NCBI GenBank assembly: GCA_030698495.1
Contig: JAUYKA010000018.1
Location: 1 to 57,310, forward strand
Reading direction: 5' to 3'
Length of the DNA: 57,310 nucleotides
From: a bacterium
GTDB taxonomy: Bacteria > Patescibacteriota > Andersenbacteria > UBA10190
Made by a program: the position numbers and the translations under genes. Below, piece by piece: positions 27,186-36,166 of this stretch; the stretch's first letter is position 1, and each line of letters begins with the position of its first letter. The notes beneath the pieces are model-generated. The model had not been told where the DNA came from, did not search any database, and was given only the letters and a program-made list of their open reading frames with translations.

Positions 27186-27554
27186 TTACAGCCGCCCAAT
27201 CTTCTGTTCGTGACGCTGAACTGATTCCTTCACTATTTCCATGTCGACTGTCAGCTGACCGGTTTGTTCAAAAATAACATCCACTTTTTCTGTCATATGA
27301 TCCATCCTTTCTGTCATGTTGTCCATCCTTTCTGTCATACCATCCATCCTCCCCGTCATATCATCCATCCTCCCCGTCATATGATCCATCCTTTCTGTGA
27401 GGTGAGAGATGTTTTCTTTTATGGTAGATATGTCATCAGAAATAATCTCGAGCTTGTAATCTGTGTTTTTAGTAAGCCCTTCAATCTTATCGTCAGTATG
27501 TTTAGCATGTTTTGCTAAAATTTCTTCTAGTCCTTTTCTATCAATTTTATCCAT
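27186..27554 (-). CDS. Coiled-coil protein with MTxRMDx heptads
   Basis: MTERMDHMTGRMDDMTGRMDGMTERMDNMTERMDHMTEKVD. Confidence 0.7.
   Translation of the reverse strand: MDKIDRKGLEEILAKHAKHTDDKIEGLTKNTDYKLEIISDDISTIKENISHLTERMDHMTGRMDDMTGRMDGMTERMDNMTERMDHMTEKVDVIFEQTGQLTVDMEIVKESVQRHEQKIGRL
27292..27396. repeat. Five tandem 21-bp repeats (GTCATATGATCCATCCTTTCT)
   Basis: Read directly; in frame with heptads on minus strand. Confidence 0.92.
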
Positions 27555-27644
27555 GGCCCAATGATACTGTATTTACAAGAACGTCGCAATTTAATAAGCC
27601 ACCCTTGATATATGGATGGCTTATTTAGTAGTTGATTATTACAA

Positions 27645-28481
27645 CTAACTTGTCTTTGCAATGATTTCCTCCGCTAATCCTGGGTACGGGGTCAGCAGGA
27701 CTTCCATTCCAATGTGATTCTCATACGACAGTGGCCGACCATCAGGGAAGAAAGCGACACTATCCTGAATTTCTGGAGACACCATTTCCCTCATGAAAAG
27801 ATGCCCAGCAGCGAAGTCCCAGACACAGGCGCTACGCTCGGGGATGTGGATGTTCAAGTAGGCATCAATTTCGCCTTGCACGAGCTCATAAACGCTGTAG
27901 ACGGCGGAGAGATTGGCATGGCTGCCTCTGGCGGCCGTAATCAGCGCCAGCTGTTTTTGAGCGCGCGTCTCATCAAGGTAGTACCACTCAACCCCAATTA
28001 CAGATTGATTGAGAGGCACGGTACCGCTGGCGGCTTGCCGTTGGCCGTTGACGAAGCACCCGCCTCCTCGGGAGGCGGTAATCATCACATCAATCACCGG
28101 GAGAAAGACTGCTCCGGCAACCGGCTGATTATCTTTTATCAGGCAAGCAGTCGTGCCCCACTTAAAAGACTTATGGCGAGTGAAATTGGTTGTACCATCA
28201 ATAGGATCAACGACAATTTTGTCACCGGCACGAGCTAGCTTCTCAAGCTCTCGGCGAGTTTTACCTTCCTCGCCAATAAGGGTAACTCCGGGAAATTTCG
28301 GACCCAGAGCATCAAAGATGAGCCGCTGCACGGCCGGGTCAACTTCGGTCAGGATATCTCTCGGATCTCCTCCTTTAGTAGTGATGTCAGCAGCGCTGAC
28401 GCCCGGACGCATTTGCAGTGCTAGCTGCCCGCCACGTTTGACGGCATCTCTGATGATTTCTAGCTCGCGTTCATAAGACAT
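27645..28481 (-). CDS. Inositol monophosphatase family protein
   Basis: LIGEEGK; VVDPIDGTTNFTRH; SACVWDFAAGHLFMREM. Confidence 0.88.
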   Translation of the reverse strand: MSYERELEIIRDAVKRGGQLALQMRPGVSAADITTKGGDPRDILTEVDPAVQRLIFDALGPKFPGVTLIGEEGKTRRELEKLARAGDKIVVDPIDGTTNFTRHKSFKWGTTACLIKDNQPVAGAVFLPVIDVMITASRGGGCFVNGQRQAASGTVPLNQSVIGVEWYYLDETRAQKQLALITAARGSHANLSAVYSVYELVQGEIDAYLNIHIPERSACVWDFAAGHLFMREMVSPEIQDSVAFFPDGRPLSYENHIGMEVLLTPYPGLAEEIIAKTS

Positions 28482-28642
28482 AGAAGTCTCCTTATACTGA
28501 AATTGTAACAGGTGCAGTCAACTTTCCTACACTTGGCTACACTAAATAATGAAAGGTAAACTGTCAACGACATCCACTTGTTCCGAATGGCGCGTGAACT
28601 TAGAACCGTTATTTTGAACGGCTGGCACTCCTACAAAATGGA

Positions 28643-28963
28643 TTAAATATTATGCTCTAATAATTTCTCTGCCGGGGAGATACCGCCAATGGCCTCGTGC
28701 GGGAAATAATTCCAGGCGTCGGTTACCAACTCGAGAATATTACTCAATTCCGAAGCGTCTCCGCCCCGATCAAACATCGCCACGACTTTCATCATGTCGT
28801 CCTGATCTTCTTCGTAAAAAATAACGTCTTTGACGTGACCAAGAGAAAAAGGGCTTTGGGTTTCAACAAGCATGTCCACAATTTCTTGCTCGATTTCTTT
28901 TTGGCGTTCAATAATTTGCCTGCCCCGAGCCGAGTTTAAGGGTTGTTTCGATTCGATTTTCAT
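28643..28963 (-). CDS. Hypothetical protein
   Basis: 106-aa ORF; C-terminal NYFPHEAIGGISPAEKL. Confidence 0.55.
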   Translation of the reverse strand: MKIESKQPLNSARGRQIIERQKEIEQEIVDMLVETQSPFSLGHVKDVIFYEEDQDDMMKVVAMFDRGGDASELSNILELVTDAWNYFPHEAIGGISPAEKLLEHNI

Positions 28964-29011
28964 AAAGTTACTTTAGTCAAAACACCAGCAGAATACAAAG
29001 ACAAATTAATG

Positions 29012-29082
29012 TTCCGGGACAGGGATTCGAACCCCGATTTTCAGGTTCAGAGCCTGACGTCCTGCCTTTAGACGATCCCGGA
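29012..29082 (-). tRNA. tRNA-Gln (anticodon CTG), no encoded CCA
   Basis: TCCGGGA/TCCCGGA acceptor, TCAGG-CTCTGAA-CCTGA anticodon arm, GGGGTTCGAATCCC T arm. Confidence 0.92.
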
Positions 29083-29226
29083 ATATGATTATCTAACCAC
29101 AAAATGACAATACAGAATATTCTTTTATTCTGCAAAAGAAGTTGTTTTTGTAATTTTCCTGTTGATATTCTTATATTTCAAGCAGTACAGTATAAAAGTC
29201 ACCGCCCCGCAATATACGGGAATGAC

Positions 29227-29299
29227 GCGCTTGTAGCTCAGTGGATAGAGCGTTGGCCTCCGAAGCCAAAGGCCGCAGGTTCGAATCCTGCCAAGCGCA
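29227..29299 (+). tRNA. tRNA-Arg (anticodon CCG), no encoded CCA
   Basis: GCGCTTG/CAAGCGC acceptor; TTGGC-CTCCGAA-GCCAA; GCAGGTTCGAATCCTGC. Confidence 0.93.
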
Positions 29300-29309
29300 C
29301 TCTTTGAAC

Positions 29310-29329
29310 GGTCGCCTTGGGCGACCTTT
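29310..29329 (+). terminator. Terminator after tRNA-Arg
   Basis: ggtcgcc-ttg-ggcgacc followed by ttt. Confidence 0.65.
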
Positions 29330-29444
29330 CTCATATTCGTTTCCTTGTTTCAAAGAACTTTGAGCGAATCCCGCAGCAGCGGGATGAGTCGAAAAGCTGC
29401 TTCTCCAAAAACATCAGGCTCTTCTCTGTGATATAATCAAATCC

Positions 29445-30398
29445 ATGGAGGACGCTCCTTCTTTTATTGAAGTCAGCAAAATATACGCCGAATATTCTGC
29501 GGGCAATCGCAGCCTAAAACGGCTGCTTGGCCGTGCGCCGCAAACTCACTCTGTCCTGCGCGACTTAAGCTTTAAATTATCCATCGGTGATCAAGTTACG
29601 CTGTTTGGCCTGCCCGGCTCCGGTAAAACCACTCTGCTGCGCCTTTTGGCCGGCATTATCCAGCCTTCCTCCGGCAAGCTCACCGTTAACGGCCAGCCGC
29701 CATTGTCATACAAAGATTTAGCCGCCGGTTATGTGTCAATCGAAGAATCCGAACCGGCCGGCGAAACCGTCCACGATATTCTCTACACTTTCGGCCGCAC
29801 TCACGACATCACCAGTCTGCCAGCGCGCTTGGGAGAAGTGGCGGAACAACTCGGTTTATCACCGGCCCTCAATCGTCCCGCTCGCACCCTGGCTACTACT
29901 GAACGTCTTCGGCTGAACCTGGCGCGCGCCGCTCTTTCCGATACCCCCCTATTACTCTTGGATGACACTGCCGACCAATTAGGAACAGACTTTATCCGTG
30001 AAATATTAACCGGCGTATTTGACGGCCGTACCGCCATTGTCGCCACCCGCTTCGCTTCAACCGCCGAACGACTCGACCAGCCTATCTTTATTTTACACCA
30101 AGCTACCCTAGCTCAATCCGGCACACGTGATGAAATGGCCGCTACCGTCGGCTGTCAGCGGGTCTTGGAAGTTTGGATAGAAGGCCTGCGCTATGATCTA
30201 CTGCGCCAGCTAAAAAAGCATGCCGGCGTAACTTCCGTCCGCCTCCTACCCACCACCCAATTTTCCGGACAAAAACTGCGTGTTGTCTTACGCTCCTCCC
30301 GCTACCTGCCATCTTTCTACGACCTAATCAGTCAAGCGCCGCTGGTGCGCGTCGAAGAACTCCCGCCGTCGCTAAACGAAATAATCAGTCGTTTGTAA
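29445..30398 (+). CDS. ABC transporter ATP-binding protein, degenerate signature motif
   Basis: GLPGSGKTTLLRLLAG Walker A; LATTERLRLNLARAALSDTPLLLLDDTADQLG; IVATRF. Confidence 0.85.
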   Translation: MEDAPSFIEVSKIYAEYSAGNRSLKRLLGRAPQTHSVLRDLSFKLSIGDQVTLFGLPGSGKTTLLRLLAGIIQPSSGKLTVNGQPPLSYKDLAAGYVSIEESEPAGETVHDILYTFGRTHDITSLPARLGEVAEQLGLSPALNRPARTLATTERLRLNLARAALSDTPLLLLDDTADQLGTDFIREILTGVFDGRTAIVATRFASTAERLDQPIFILHQATLAQSGTRDEMAATVGCQRVLEVWIEGLRYDLLRQLKKHAGVTSVRLLPTTQFSGQKLRVVLRSSRYLPSFYDLISQAPLVRVEELPPSLNEIISRL

Positions 30399-30443
30399 CG
30401 GCTATATTTACTTAATTTACTGTATTTACTGTCCTCGCTGTTT

Positions 30444-31370
30444 CTAGTCTCTCAGGTATCTCCGAATAGCAATCATACTACTGATAATCGCCAGGCCAAC
30501 CGCCGCTCCTACTTGCAAGCCGATCACTCGCGCCCAATGAGTAACAGCGTAATCATAGATATTAAACGGACTGGACTGCGCGTCAAAGAAAAAACGTTGT
30601 AAGTGCGGCGCGATGGTATTCAACACTGGATACAAAATAGCCGTGGAAATAATTACCGCGAACAGACTCACAATCACCGATTCAATAATAAACGGGCCCT
30701 GAATAAACCAACGCGATGCCCCCACCAGGCGCATAATGTCGATCTCCTCGCGGAAACTGTAAATAGCCAGCCGCACCGTGTTAAACATAATCAACACCGC
30801 CAGCAAAGCGAATACGATAGTAATAACTGTCCCGACATTTTTCACCGAGGCAATCAACGCGATTAATCGGTCGATAACCGTACTGGAACCCTCGTAGTTA
30901 ACACTATCGATAAAAGGCGTGTATTTATCCGACTCCAATTGTTTCGCAATGTTTTCGTAAAATCTGGGCTCCGTCGCCAGAATAAAAATACTGGCCGGTA
31001 ACGGATTGTTCTCCAGCTCTCCCAAAGACTCCTCGATTAACGGATCGTCCGTGTGCCGACTCTTAAAACTTTCCAGTGCCTGATCACTGGTAATAACCGT
31101 TACTTTTTCCACGTCCTGTCGCGTTTCCAGCTCATTGGCCACCGCTTGAATATACTGTTCCTGAACATCCTCCTTAAACGTCACCGATAAATCCACTTTT
31201 TCCTGAATGCTATGTAAAACCTGTCCGCCGAAAATATTAGCAAAATACAAAAAAGATATCATCAGCAAAGTTATCACCATAATCGCCGCCGTCGCTACCG
31301 ACAGCCAAATATTGCGCCAGAAGTTCTGGAGTGCCGCTTTAAATATTCTTGCCAACGAAATCCCTACCAT
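30444..31370 (-). CDS. ftsX: Cell division protein FtsX
   Basis: 4-TM topology; VDLSVTFKEDVQEQYIQAVANEL; FREEIDIMRLVGASRWFIQGPFIIE. Confidence 0.92.
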   Translation of the reverse strand: MVGISLARIFKAALQNFWRNIWLSVATAAIMVITLLMISFLYFANIFGGQVLHSIQEKVDLSVTFKEDVQEQYIQAVANELETRQDVEKVTVITSDQALESFKSRHTDDPLIEESLGELENNPLPASIFILATEPRFYENIAKQLESDKYTPFIDSVNYEGSSTVIDRLIALIASVKNVGTVITIVFALLAVLIMFNTVRLAIYSFREEIDIMRLVGASRWFIQGPFIIESVIVSLFAVIISTAILYPVLNTIAPHLQRFFFDAQSSPFNIYDYAVTHWARVIGLQVGAAVGLAIISSMIAIRRYLRD

Positions 31371-31403
31371 AAAGTTTGGAAATTGGAAATTGAAGATTGA
31401 AAA

Positions 31404-32084
31404 TTACAACTTATATGTTCCCCCCTGCTGATCAGACACAACCTTGCCGCCGTTCAGCGTCACCACTCTTTTCTTGAGGGCATTCACAATATCGTCATTA
31501 TGTGTAGCGAGCAGCACTGTAGTTCCCAGCTTATTAATCTTAATTAAAAGCTGCACAATATCCCAAGAGTGCAATGCGTCCAAATTACCCGTCGGCTCAT
31601 CCGCCAACAAAATCTGCGGTTTATACGCCAGCGCCCGGGCAATCGCCACCCTTTGCTTTTCGCCACCCGATAGTTTAGTGGGATACTCGTCCGCCTTGTT
31701 GACTAAATTCACTAATTTTAAAATGTGCGGCACGGTATTTTTAATCTCCTTTGGTATCGCCCCGCCTACCTCCATGGCGAACGCCACGTTTTCGAACACG
31801 GTGCGCTTAGGTAACAATTTAAAATCCTGAAATACCACCCCGATTTGCCGGCGTAAATGCGGTACCTGCCATTTCTTTATCCGCGTGATATCCCAGCCGT
31901 CAATCACCACGTTGCCGGCCGTCGGTCTCTCCTCCGCCGACAATATCTTAAGCAGAGTAGACTTGCCCGCCCCGCTTTGCCCTACCACCGAGACAAAATC
32001 TCCCGTCGGTATATTAAGCGTCACATCATCCAAAGCGGCGCTGTTCGGGGTGTATGACTTGGAAACTTTCGTGAAGGTAATCAT
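31404..32084 (-). CDS. ftsE: Cell division ATP-binding protein FtsE
   Basis: GQSGAGKSTLLKIL; RRQIGVVFQDFKLLPKRTVFENVAFAMEV; LSGGEKQRVAIARAL; DEPTGNLD. Confidence 0.95.
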   Translation of the reverse strand: MITFTKVSKSYTPNSAALDDVTLNIPTGDFVSVVGQSGAGKSTLLKILSAEERPTAGNVVIDGWDITRIKKWQVPHLRRQIGVVFQDFKLLPKRTVFENVAFAMEVGGAIPKEIKNTVPHILKLVNLVNKADEYPTKLSGGEKQRVAIARALAYKPQILLADEPTGNLDALHSWDIVQLLIKINKLGTTVLLATHNDDIVNALKKRVVTLNGGKVVSDQQGGTYKL

Positions 32085-32092
32085 CGTACCAT

Positions 32093-33194
32093 TTATTGTG
32101 CACTAAAAGGCGTATCAATAAAAGCGGACAAATTTCCATCCAGAACCGCCTCCACATTTTTGTCTTCAATCTTACTCCGGTGGTCTTTTACCAGCTTGTA
32201 CGGATGCAAGACATACGACCGTATTTGATTGCCCCAAGCCGCTTCTTTCACCTTTCCCTTTAATTGGCTGATTTCCTCGGCACGCTGTTCTTCCATTAAC
32301 ACCTGCAATTTAGCTTTCAATACGCTCATCGCCTGCATCTTATTTTGCGCTTGCGAGCGTTCATTCTGGCACTCCACTACCAGACCGGTCGGCAAATGCC
32401 GCACCCGTACCGCTGAACTGGTTTTATTCACATGTTGTCCCCCGGCGCCGCTGGCGCGAAAGGTATCGATCCCCAAATCCTTTGGATCAATTTCGGGCAA
32501 TTCCTTCTCCGGCAATTTCGGCAGTACTTCCACCCGCGCGAACGAAGTCTGCCGCAAGTTGTCGGCGTTAAACGGAGATAATCTCACTAGTCGATGCACG
32601 CCGTTTTCTTCCTTCAAGATTCCGTAAGCGTATCTTCCTTTTATTTCAAACGTCGTGTGCTTAATACCCGCCTCCTCCCCCGCCGACCGGTTCAACATTT
32701 TTGTCGGCCAGCCTTGTATATCCGCAAAGCGCAGATACATTCGCTCCAACATTTCCGCCCAATCCTGCGCGTCCGTGCCGCCCGCCCCGGACTGAATAGT
32801 CATAATTACCTCCGCCTTATCATGCGGCCCGTCAAAGCGAAGCTCGCGCTCTTTCTTTATAATTTCTTCCTCAATCGCGGCCACTTCCTCCTGCAGCAGC
32901 TGAACCATCTCGTCCCCGTCTTGTTTTTCAAGCAGCTCCTGTGACTGCCACTGCGGATCGGCCAACTCACCCAAACGCTGCTCAATATTTTTAAACCAGG
33001 CAACTTCGGCGGATAAATCGGCATATTCCTTGCGCTTATCCTGTAATTCGGGCGTCCAAGTCGATACCTTGGCAAACTGATCTTCTAGATTCTTGATTCT
33101 TAATTCTAGATTCCCGTAGTCAAAGACGGTCGGCCACTGTTTGCAGCCGCTTCTTAAGTCCCGCTATTTTCTTGGTTAAAGCCTCATCATTCAT
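32093..33194 (-). CDS. prfB: Peptide chain release factor 2, expressed via +1 programmed frameshift at CTTTGAC (33125..33119)
   Basis: ORF1 [27 protein letters not shown]; +1 shift continues [27 protein letters not shown]...[37 protein letters not shown]. Confidence 0.93.
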
Positions 33195-33356
33195 AACTGC
33201 AGTGTATATATACTTCGAAAAAATAAAAACGGCAATTGTCGATTATCAATAATTACCATCAACACAGTTTCTGATTAGCTAATGTTAAGACATAACATTG
33301 CATTGTAAAATTAGCCGAGTCTTTGTTGCCGCCAAATATTCCGCACAATCAATTTG

Positions 33357-33392
33357 CTCACATTACCACATATCGATATGTGGTAATGTGAG
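33357..33392. repeat. 36-bp perfect palindrome
   Basis: CTCACATTACCACATATCGATATGTGGTAATGTGAG. Confidence 0.97.
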
Positions 33393-33432
33393 GCCGGTCT
33401 TGATTCTTAATTCTGTATTCTTAATTCTACAA

Positions 33433-33506
33433 TGGAGCCGAAGACGGGAATCGAACCCATATCTCTGCTTTACGAAAGCATTGCTCTGCCATTGAGCTAC
33501 ATCGGC
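33433..33506 (-). tRNA. tRNA-Thr (anticodon CGT), CCA encoded
   Basis: GCCGATGTAGCTCAATGGCAGAGCAATGCTTTCGTAAAGCAGAGATATGGGTTCGATTCCCGTCTTCGGCTCCA. Confidence 0.9.
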
Positions 33507-33523
33507 GTTTCTCTACATCTAAC

Positions 33524-33811
33524 CTAAGCCAAAACACCTTCTTTTGCCAATAGCTTCCGCTTCATTCCCTTTCCCCGGTTATACCCGCCAATCTTCCCGT
33601 CCGACCCTACCACCCGATGACACGGTACTGCCGGATCGTAATTTTTATGCAAAATATTACCCACCGCCCGCCATGCCCGCGGCCGCCCGGCCGCAGCTGC
33701 TACCTCCCTATAAGTCATCACATGTCCTACAGGAATACCTGACACTACGGACAACACTGAATATGTAAATTCTCCCTTACTACTTACTACTTGCTGCTTA
33801 CTACTCGTCAT
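33524..33811 (-). CDS. MGMT family DNA alkyltransferase-like protein
   Basis: VGHVMTYREVAAAAGRPRAWRAVGNILHKN; PCHRVVGSDGKIGGYNRG. Confidence 0.9.
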   Translation of the reverse strand: MTSSKQQVVSSKGEFTYSVLSVVSGIPVGHVMTYREVAAAAGRPRAWRAVGNILHKNYDPAVPCHRVVGSDGKIGGYNRGKGMKRKLLAKEGVLA

Positions 33812-35097
33812 TGTTGCGGCACTTCCGCCAAAGTTACCGTCACTGTTTTCTCCTGTCCTTGATGCAGAACTTTCAAAGTCAGCGTATCACCCACATTTTT
33901 ACTGCTGACCATCGAAGACAAACTGGTATTTTCATCCAGCTTCTGTCCGCCCACTTCCAGGATGATGTCGTTTTCCTGCAGACCCGCTTTATCCGCCGGT
34001 GAACCCGGTACCACTGCTAACTGACTGGAATCACTGCCGCGTGCAATTAGTACGCCGTAATCAACTGACAGCTTATTTTGATCTTTCAAGGCCGGTGTTA
34101 TCTGAACGTATCGAATCCCCAAAAAAGGCCTGATAATACGCCCCGTCTTAGCCACTGTTTCGGCAATGCCTTTTACCAGATTGGAAGGCAGAGCGAATCC
34201 TATATTCTGCCCGCTTTGCGCAATCGCTACGTTAACGCCCACTACTTTACCGGACAGATTCAATAGTGGTCCTCCGGAATTACCGGGATTAATCGCCGCG
34301 TCTGTTTGAATAACATTACTTAAGTGTTCCGCCTGTCCCTGGCCGTCTCCGGCCGTAATTGACCGGGACACTCCGGATAACACTCCTACCGACACCGTAT
34401 TGCGGAACTCTCCCAAAGCGTTGCCGATAGCAATCAAAGTTTGTCCCACCTGTAATTGATCGGAATCATCAAATTGCAAAAAAGGCATATTATTCGCGTC
34501 AATCTTCAATACCGCTATGTCATTGGAAGGGTCGCGAGCTATCACCGTAGCATCGTATGTTTTGCCGTCATTGGTCAATACCGAATATTGCGCGTCGGTC
34601 TGATCCACTACGTGCTTGTTGGTAATAATCATACCGTCAGCTGATACCAAAAAACCCGACCCGCCGCCGACTTCCTGCTTTTGTGTTCCGTTCTGACGCA
34701 GTTGCGGCACGTTAAAATTGAAGAAAGGGTTGCCGAAGAAATTATTAAACGGCTGGCTGGGGTAATACTGCTCTAACACCGGCACGTCCTTCGTAATAAC
34801 CACCGAAACCACTGCCGGCGACGTTTCTTTCACCACATTCACCACCGAATCGGGCTGTCCGGATGATGCGGCACTCCCCGTGCTTTCCGCAGCCGGCACC
34901 GCCGTACTATTCCCCAAGGCGTTAATTGTTGTCTTAAAATTTAATCCCCCCGGTAAAGTTGTGGCCAGTACCAGCATTGCCCCTAAAAGCCCCGCTACAA
35001 AGCCGACTACGATTGTACCGCCGAATTTACCCAAAAATTTTTCCATATTTTTTGCTTCATAAAAAATACTAAAAACCCGCCATCTAATATATGCCAC
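33808..35097 (-). CDS. HtrA/DegP-like serine protease with PDZ domain
   Basis: GSGFLVSADGMIITNKHVV; NDIAVLKID; AINPGNSGGPLLNLSG; C-terminal PDZ. Start probably 35046. Confidence 0.94.
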   Translation of the reverse strand: MAYIRWRVFSIFYEAKNMEKFLGKFGGTIVVGFVAGLLGAMLVLATTLPGGLNFKTTINALGNSTAVPAAESTGSAASSGQPDSVVNVVKETSPAVVSVVITKDVPVLEQYYPSQPFNNFFGNPFFNFNVPQLRQNGTQKQEVGGGSGFLVSADGMIITNKHVVDQTDAQYSVLTNDGKTYDATVIARDPSNDIAVLKIDANNMPFLQFDDSDQLQVGQTLIAIGNALGEFRNTVSVGVLSGVSRSITAGDGQGQAEHLSNVIQTDAAINPGNSGGPLLNLSGKVVGVNVAIAQSGQNIGFALPSNLVKGIAETVAKTGRIIRPFLGIRYVQITPALKDQNKLSVDYGVLIARGSDSSQLAVVPGSPADKAGLQENDIILEVGGQKLDENTSLSSMVSSKNVGDTLTLKVLHQGQEKTVTVTLAEVPQQ

Positions 35098-35135
35098 TTA
35101 TCGGGGTTTTAGCCAAGCCTTCGTTCGAAGCCCGA

Positions 35136-35170
35136 TCACCCATGTCCACACCGGGTGTGGACATGGGTGA
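35136..35170. promoter_or_regulatory. Perfect inverted repeat upstream of htrA-like gene
   Basis: TCACCCATGTCCACA-ccggg-TGTGGACATGGGTGA. Confidence 0.7.
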
Positions 35171-35234
35171 CATTTTTAAAAATAAATACACCTTACATAT
35201 ACCAAAATAATTATGATTTTCAAGATAAAAATGA

Positions 35235-35271
35235 GCCCGCCTATTTTGCCGTAGCAAAAATATTGGCGGGC
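35235..35271. repeat. GC-rich-ended hairpin element (GCCCGCC...GGCGGGC)
   Basis: gcccgcctattttgccgtagcaaaaatattggcgggc; similar to 42594-42629 and 45603-45640. Confidence 0.8.
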
Positions 35272-35304
35272 CCAAAAGAACCCAATTCGGTCAGTCCCTC
35301 AAGA

Positions 35305-35496
35305 CTAAGGGGTGATCCCGGGGCCAAAGATTCTTGGCAGAACCCTGGCCACAATCATGCCTCCCAAAACGGAAATTGCCGCCAGGGCAACCCATTTGTG
35401 AACGCACGTGATCACCTCCAGATTCATCCCCAACTGTCCTTGCACCACGGCGACGGCGGCAAGAACGAGAATGATCAGAAGAGCATACTTAGTCAT
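35305..35496 (-). CDS. Hypothetical small two-TM protein
   Basis: SD GGAGG before ATG at 35496; MTKYALLIILVLAAVAVVQGQLG... Confidence 0.6.
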   Translation of the reverse strand: MTKYALLIILVLAAVAVVQGQLGMNLEVITCVHKWVALAAISVLGGMIVARVLPRIFGPGITP

Positions 35497-35536
35497 GTAT
35501 GCCTCCTTCGATCTGGGGACTGACACCATGCCCGCT

Positions 35537-35785
35537 TCAATCCCCCGGGCACGCTAGGGGTTCGACGTCTTCTTGGAGCTGACGATCGTACTCGGCCAAC
35601 AACTGACCAAGCGTCATCTCCTCCATCTCTTCCCAGGAAACGCCAACTGCTTCCAGCATACACATTGCTGTCAGCACCTCGGCTGCTTCCTCTGGGAACT
35701 CGTCGCGGTCGTGCAGTGAATCGAGCAAGTCCTCCTGCTCCTGCAAGGCCGCCAGAATGTCGCCTTCCCTGACTACTCGAACCAT
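35537..35785 (-). CDS. Hypothetical acidic protein
   Basis: SD GGAGGG upstream; 82 aa. Confidence 0.6.
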   Translation of the reverse strand: MVRVVREGDILAALQEQEDLLDSLHDRDEFPEEAAEVLTAMCMLEAVGVSWEEMEEMTLGQLLAEYDRQLQEDVEPLACPGD

Positions 35786-35854
35786 CTAAATCCCTCCATG
35801 AAAAGAACTTGTTACACCACCCTTCTATACAGCGGGATGAAGGCAGTATAACGT

Positions 35855-35907
35855 TACCCATCTCTCGCGACCAGATAGATGACTACCTGCATCGCGAGGG
35901 ATGGGTA
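35855..35907. promoter_or_regulatory. Long leader hairpin
   Basis: tacccatctctcgcg ... cgcgagggatgggta, 15-bp stem with one G-U. Confidence 0.55.
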
Positions 35908-36166
35908 GCCCTGCGTATTGACTGTCTACTGATATCCGGCCCCATCACCGAACTTATAATCCTAGCATAAACTTATAAAAATGTCAATAGTAACAAAAAA
36001 ATAAAAGTCACCACCCCCGCATATTGCGGGGTGGTATTACGGGCAACGAGTAACAACACAACAATATAGCCATCACTTCGCGATATCTGGCGCAGCCGGA
36101 TAATTTAACAATTCGATATTAACAAACCCTGGTCACTGCTCGCTAAATACATGATACTGATAATCA

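Noticed and set aside
27292-27396. CRISPR-like array
   Set aside because: 21-bp units are contiguous without spacers and are in frame in a CDS.
27264-27518. 84-aa + ORF rich in HMIHPFCH repeats
   Set aside because: Antisense reading of the 21-bp repeats in the coiled-coil gene.
29125-29334. 69-aa minus ORF with IRTCGLWLRRPTLYPLSYKR
   Set aside because: Typical spurious translation of a tRNA gene (tRNA-Arg).
32857-33075. 72-aa minus ORF overlapping the prfB N-terminus
   Set aside because: Out-of-frame shadow; the true frame is obtained by the +1 shift at CTTTGAC.
35493-35861. 122-aa minus ORF overlapping 35537-35785
   Set aside because: Arg/Gly/Ser-rich out-of-frame reading; the 82-aa ORF has a proper SD.
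36010-36035. ACCACCCC...GGGGTGGT hairpin as a terminator
   Set aside because: Located between divergent genes with no obvious upstream transcript to terminate; function unclear.
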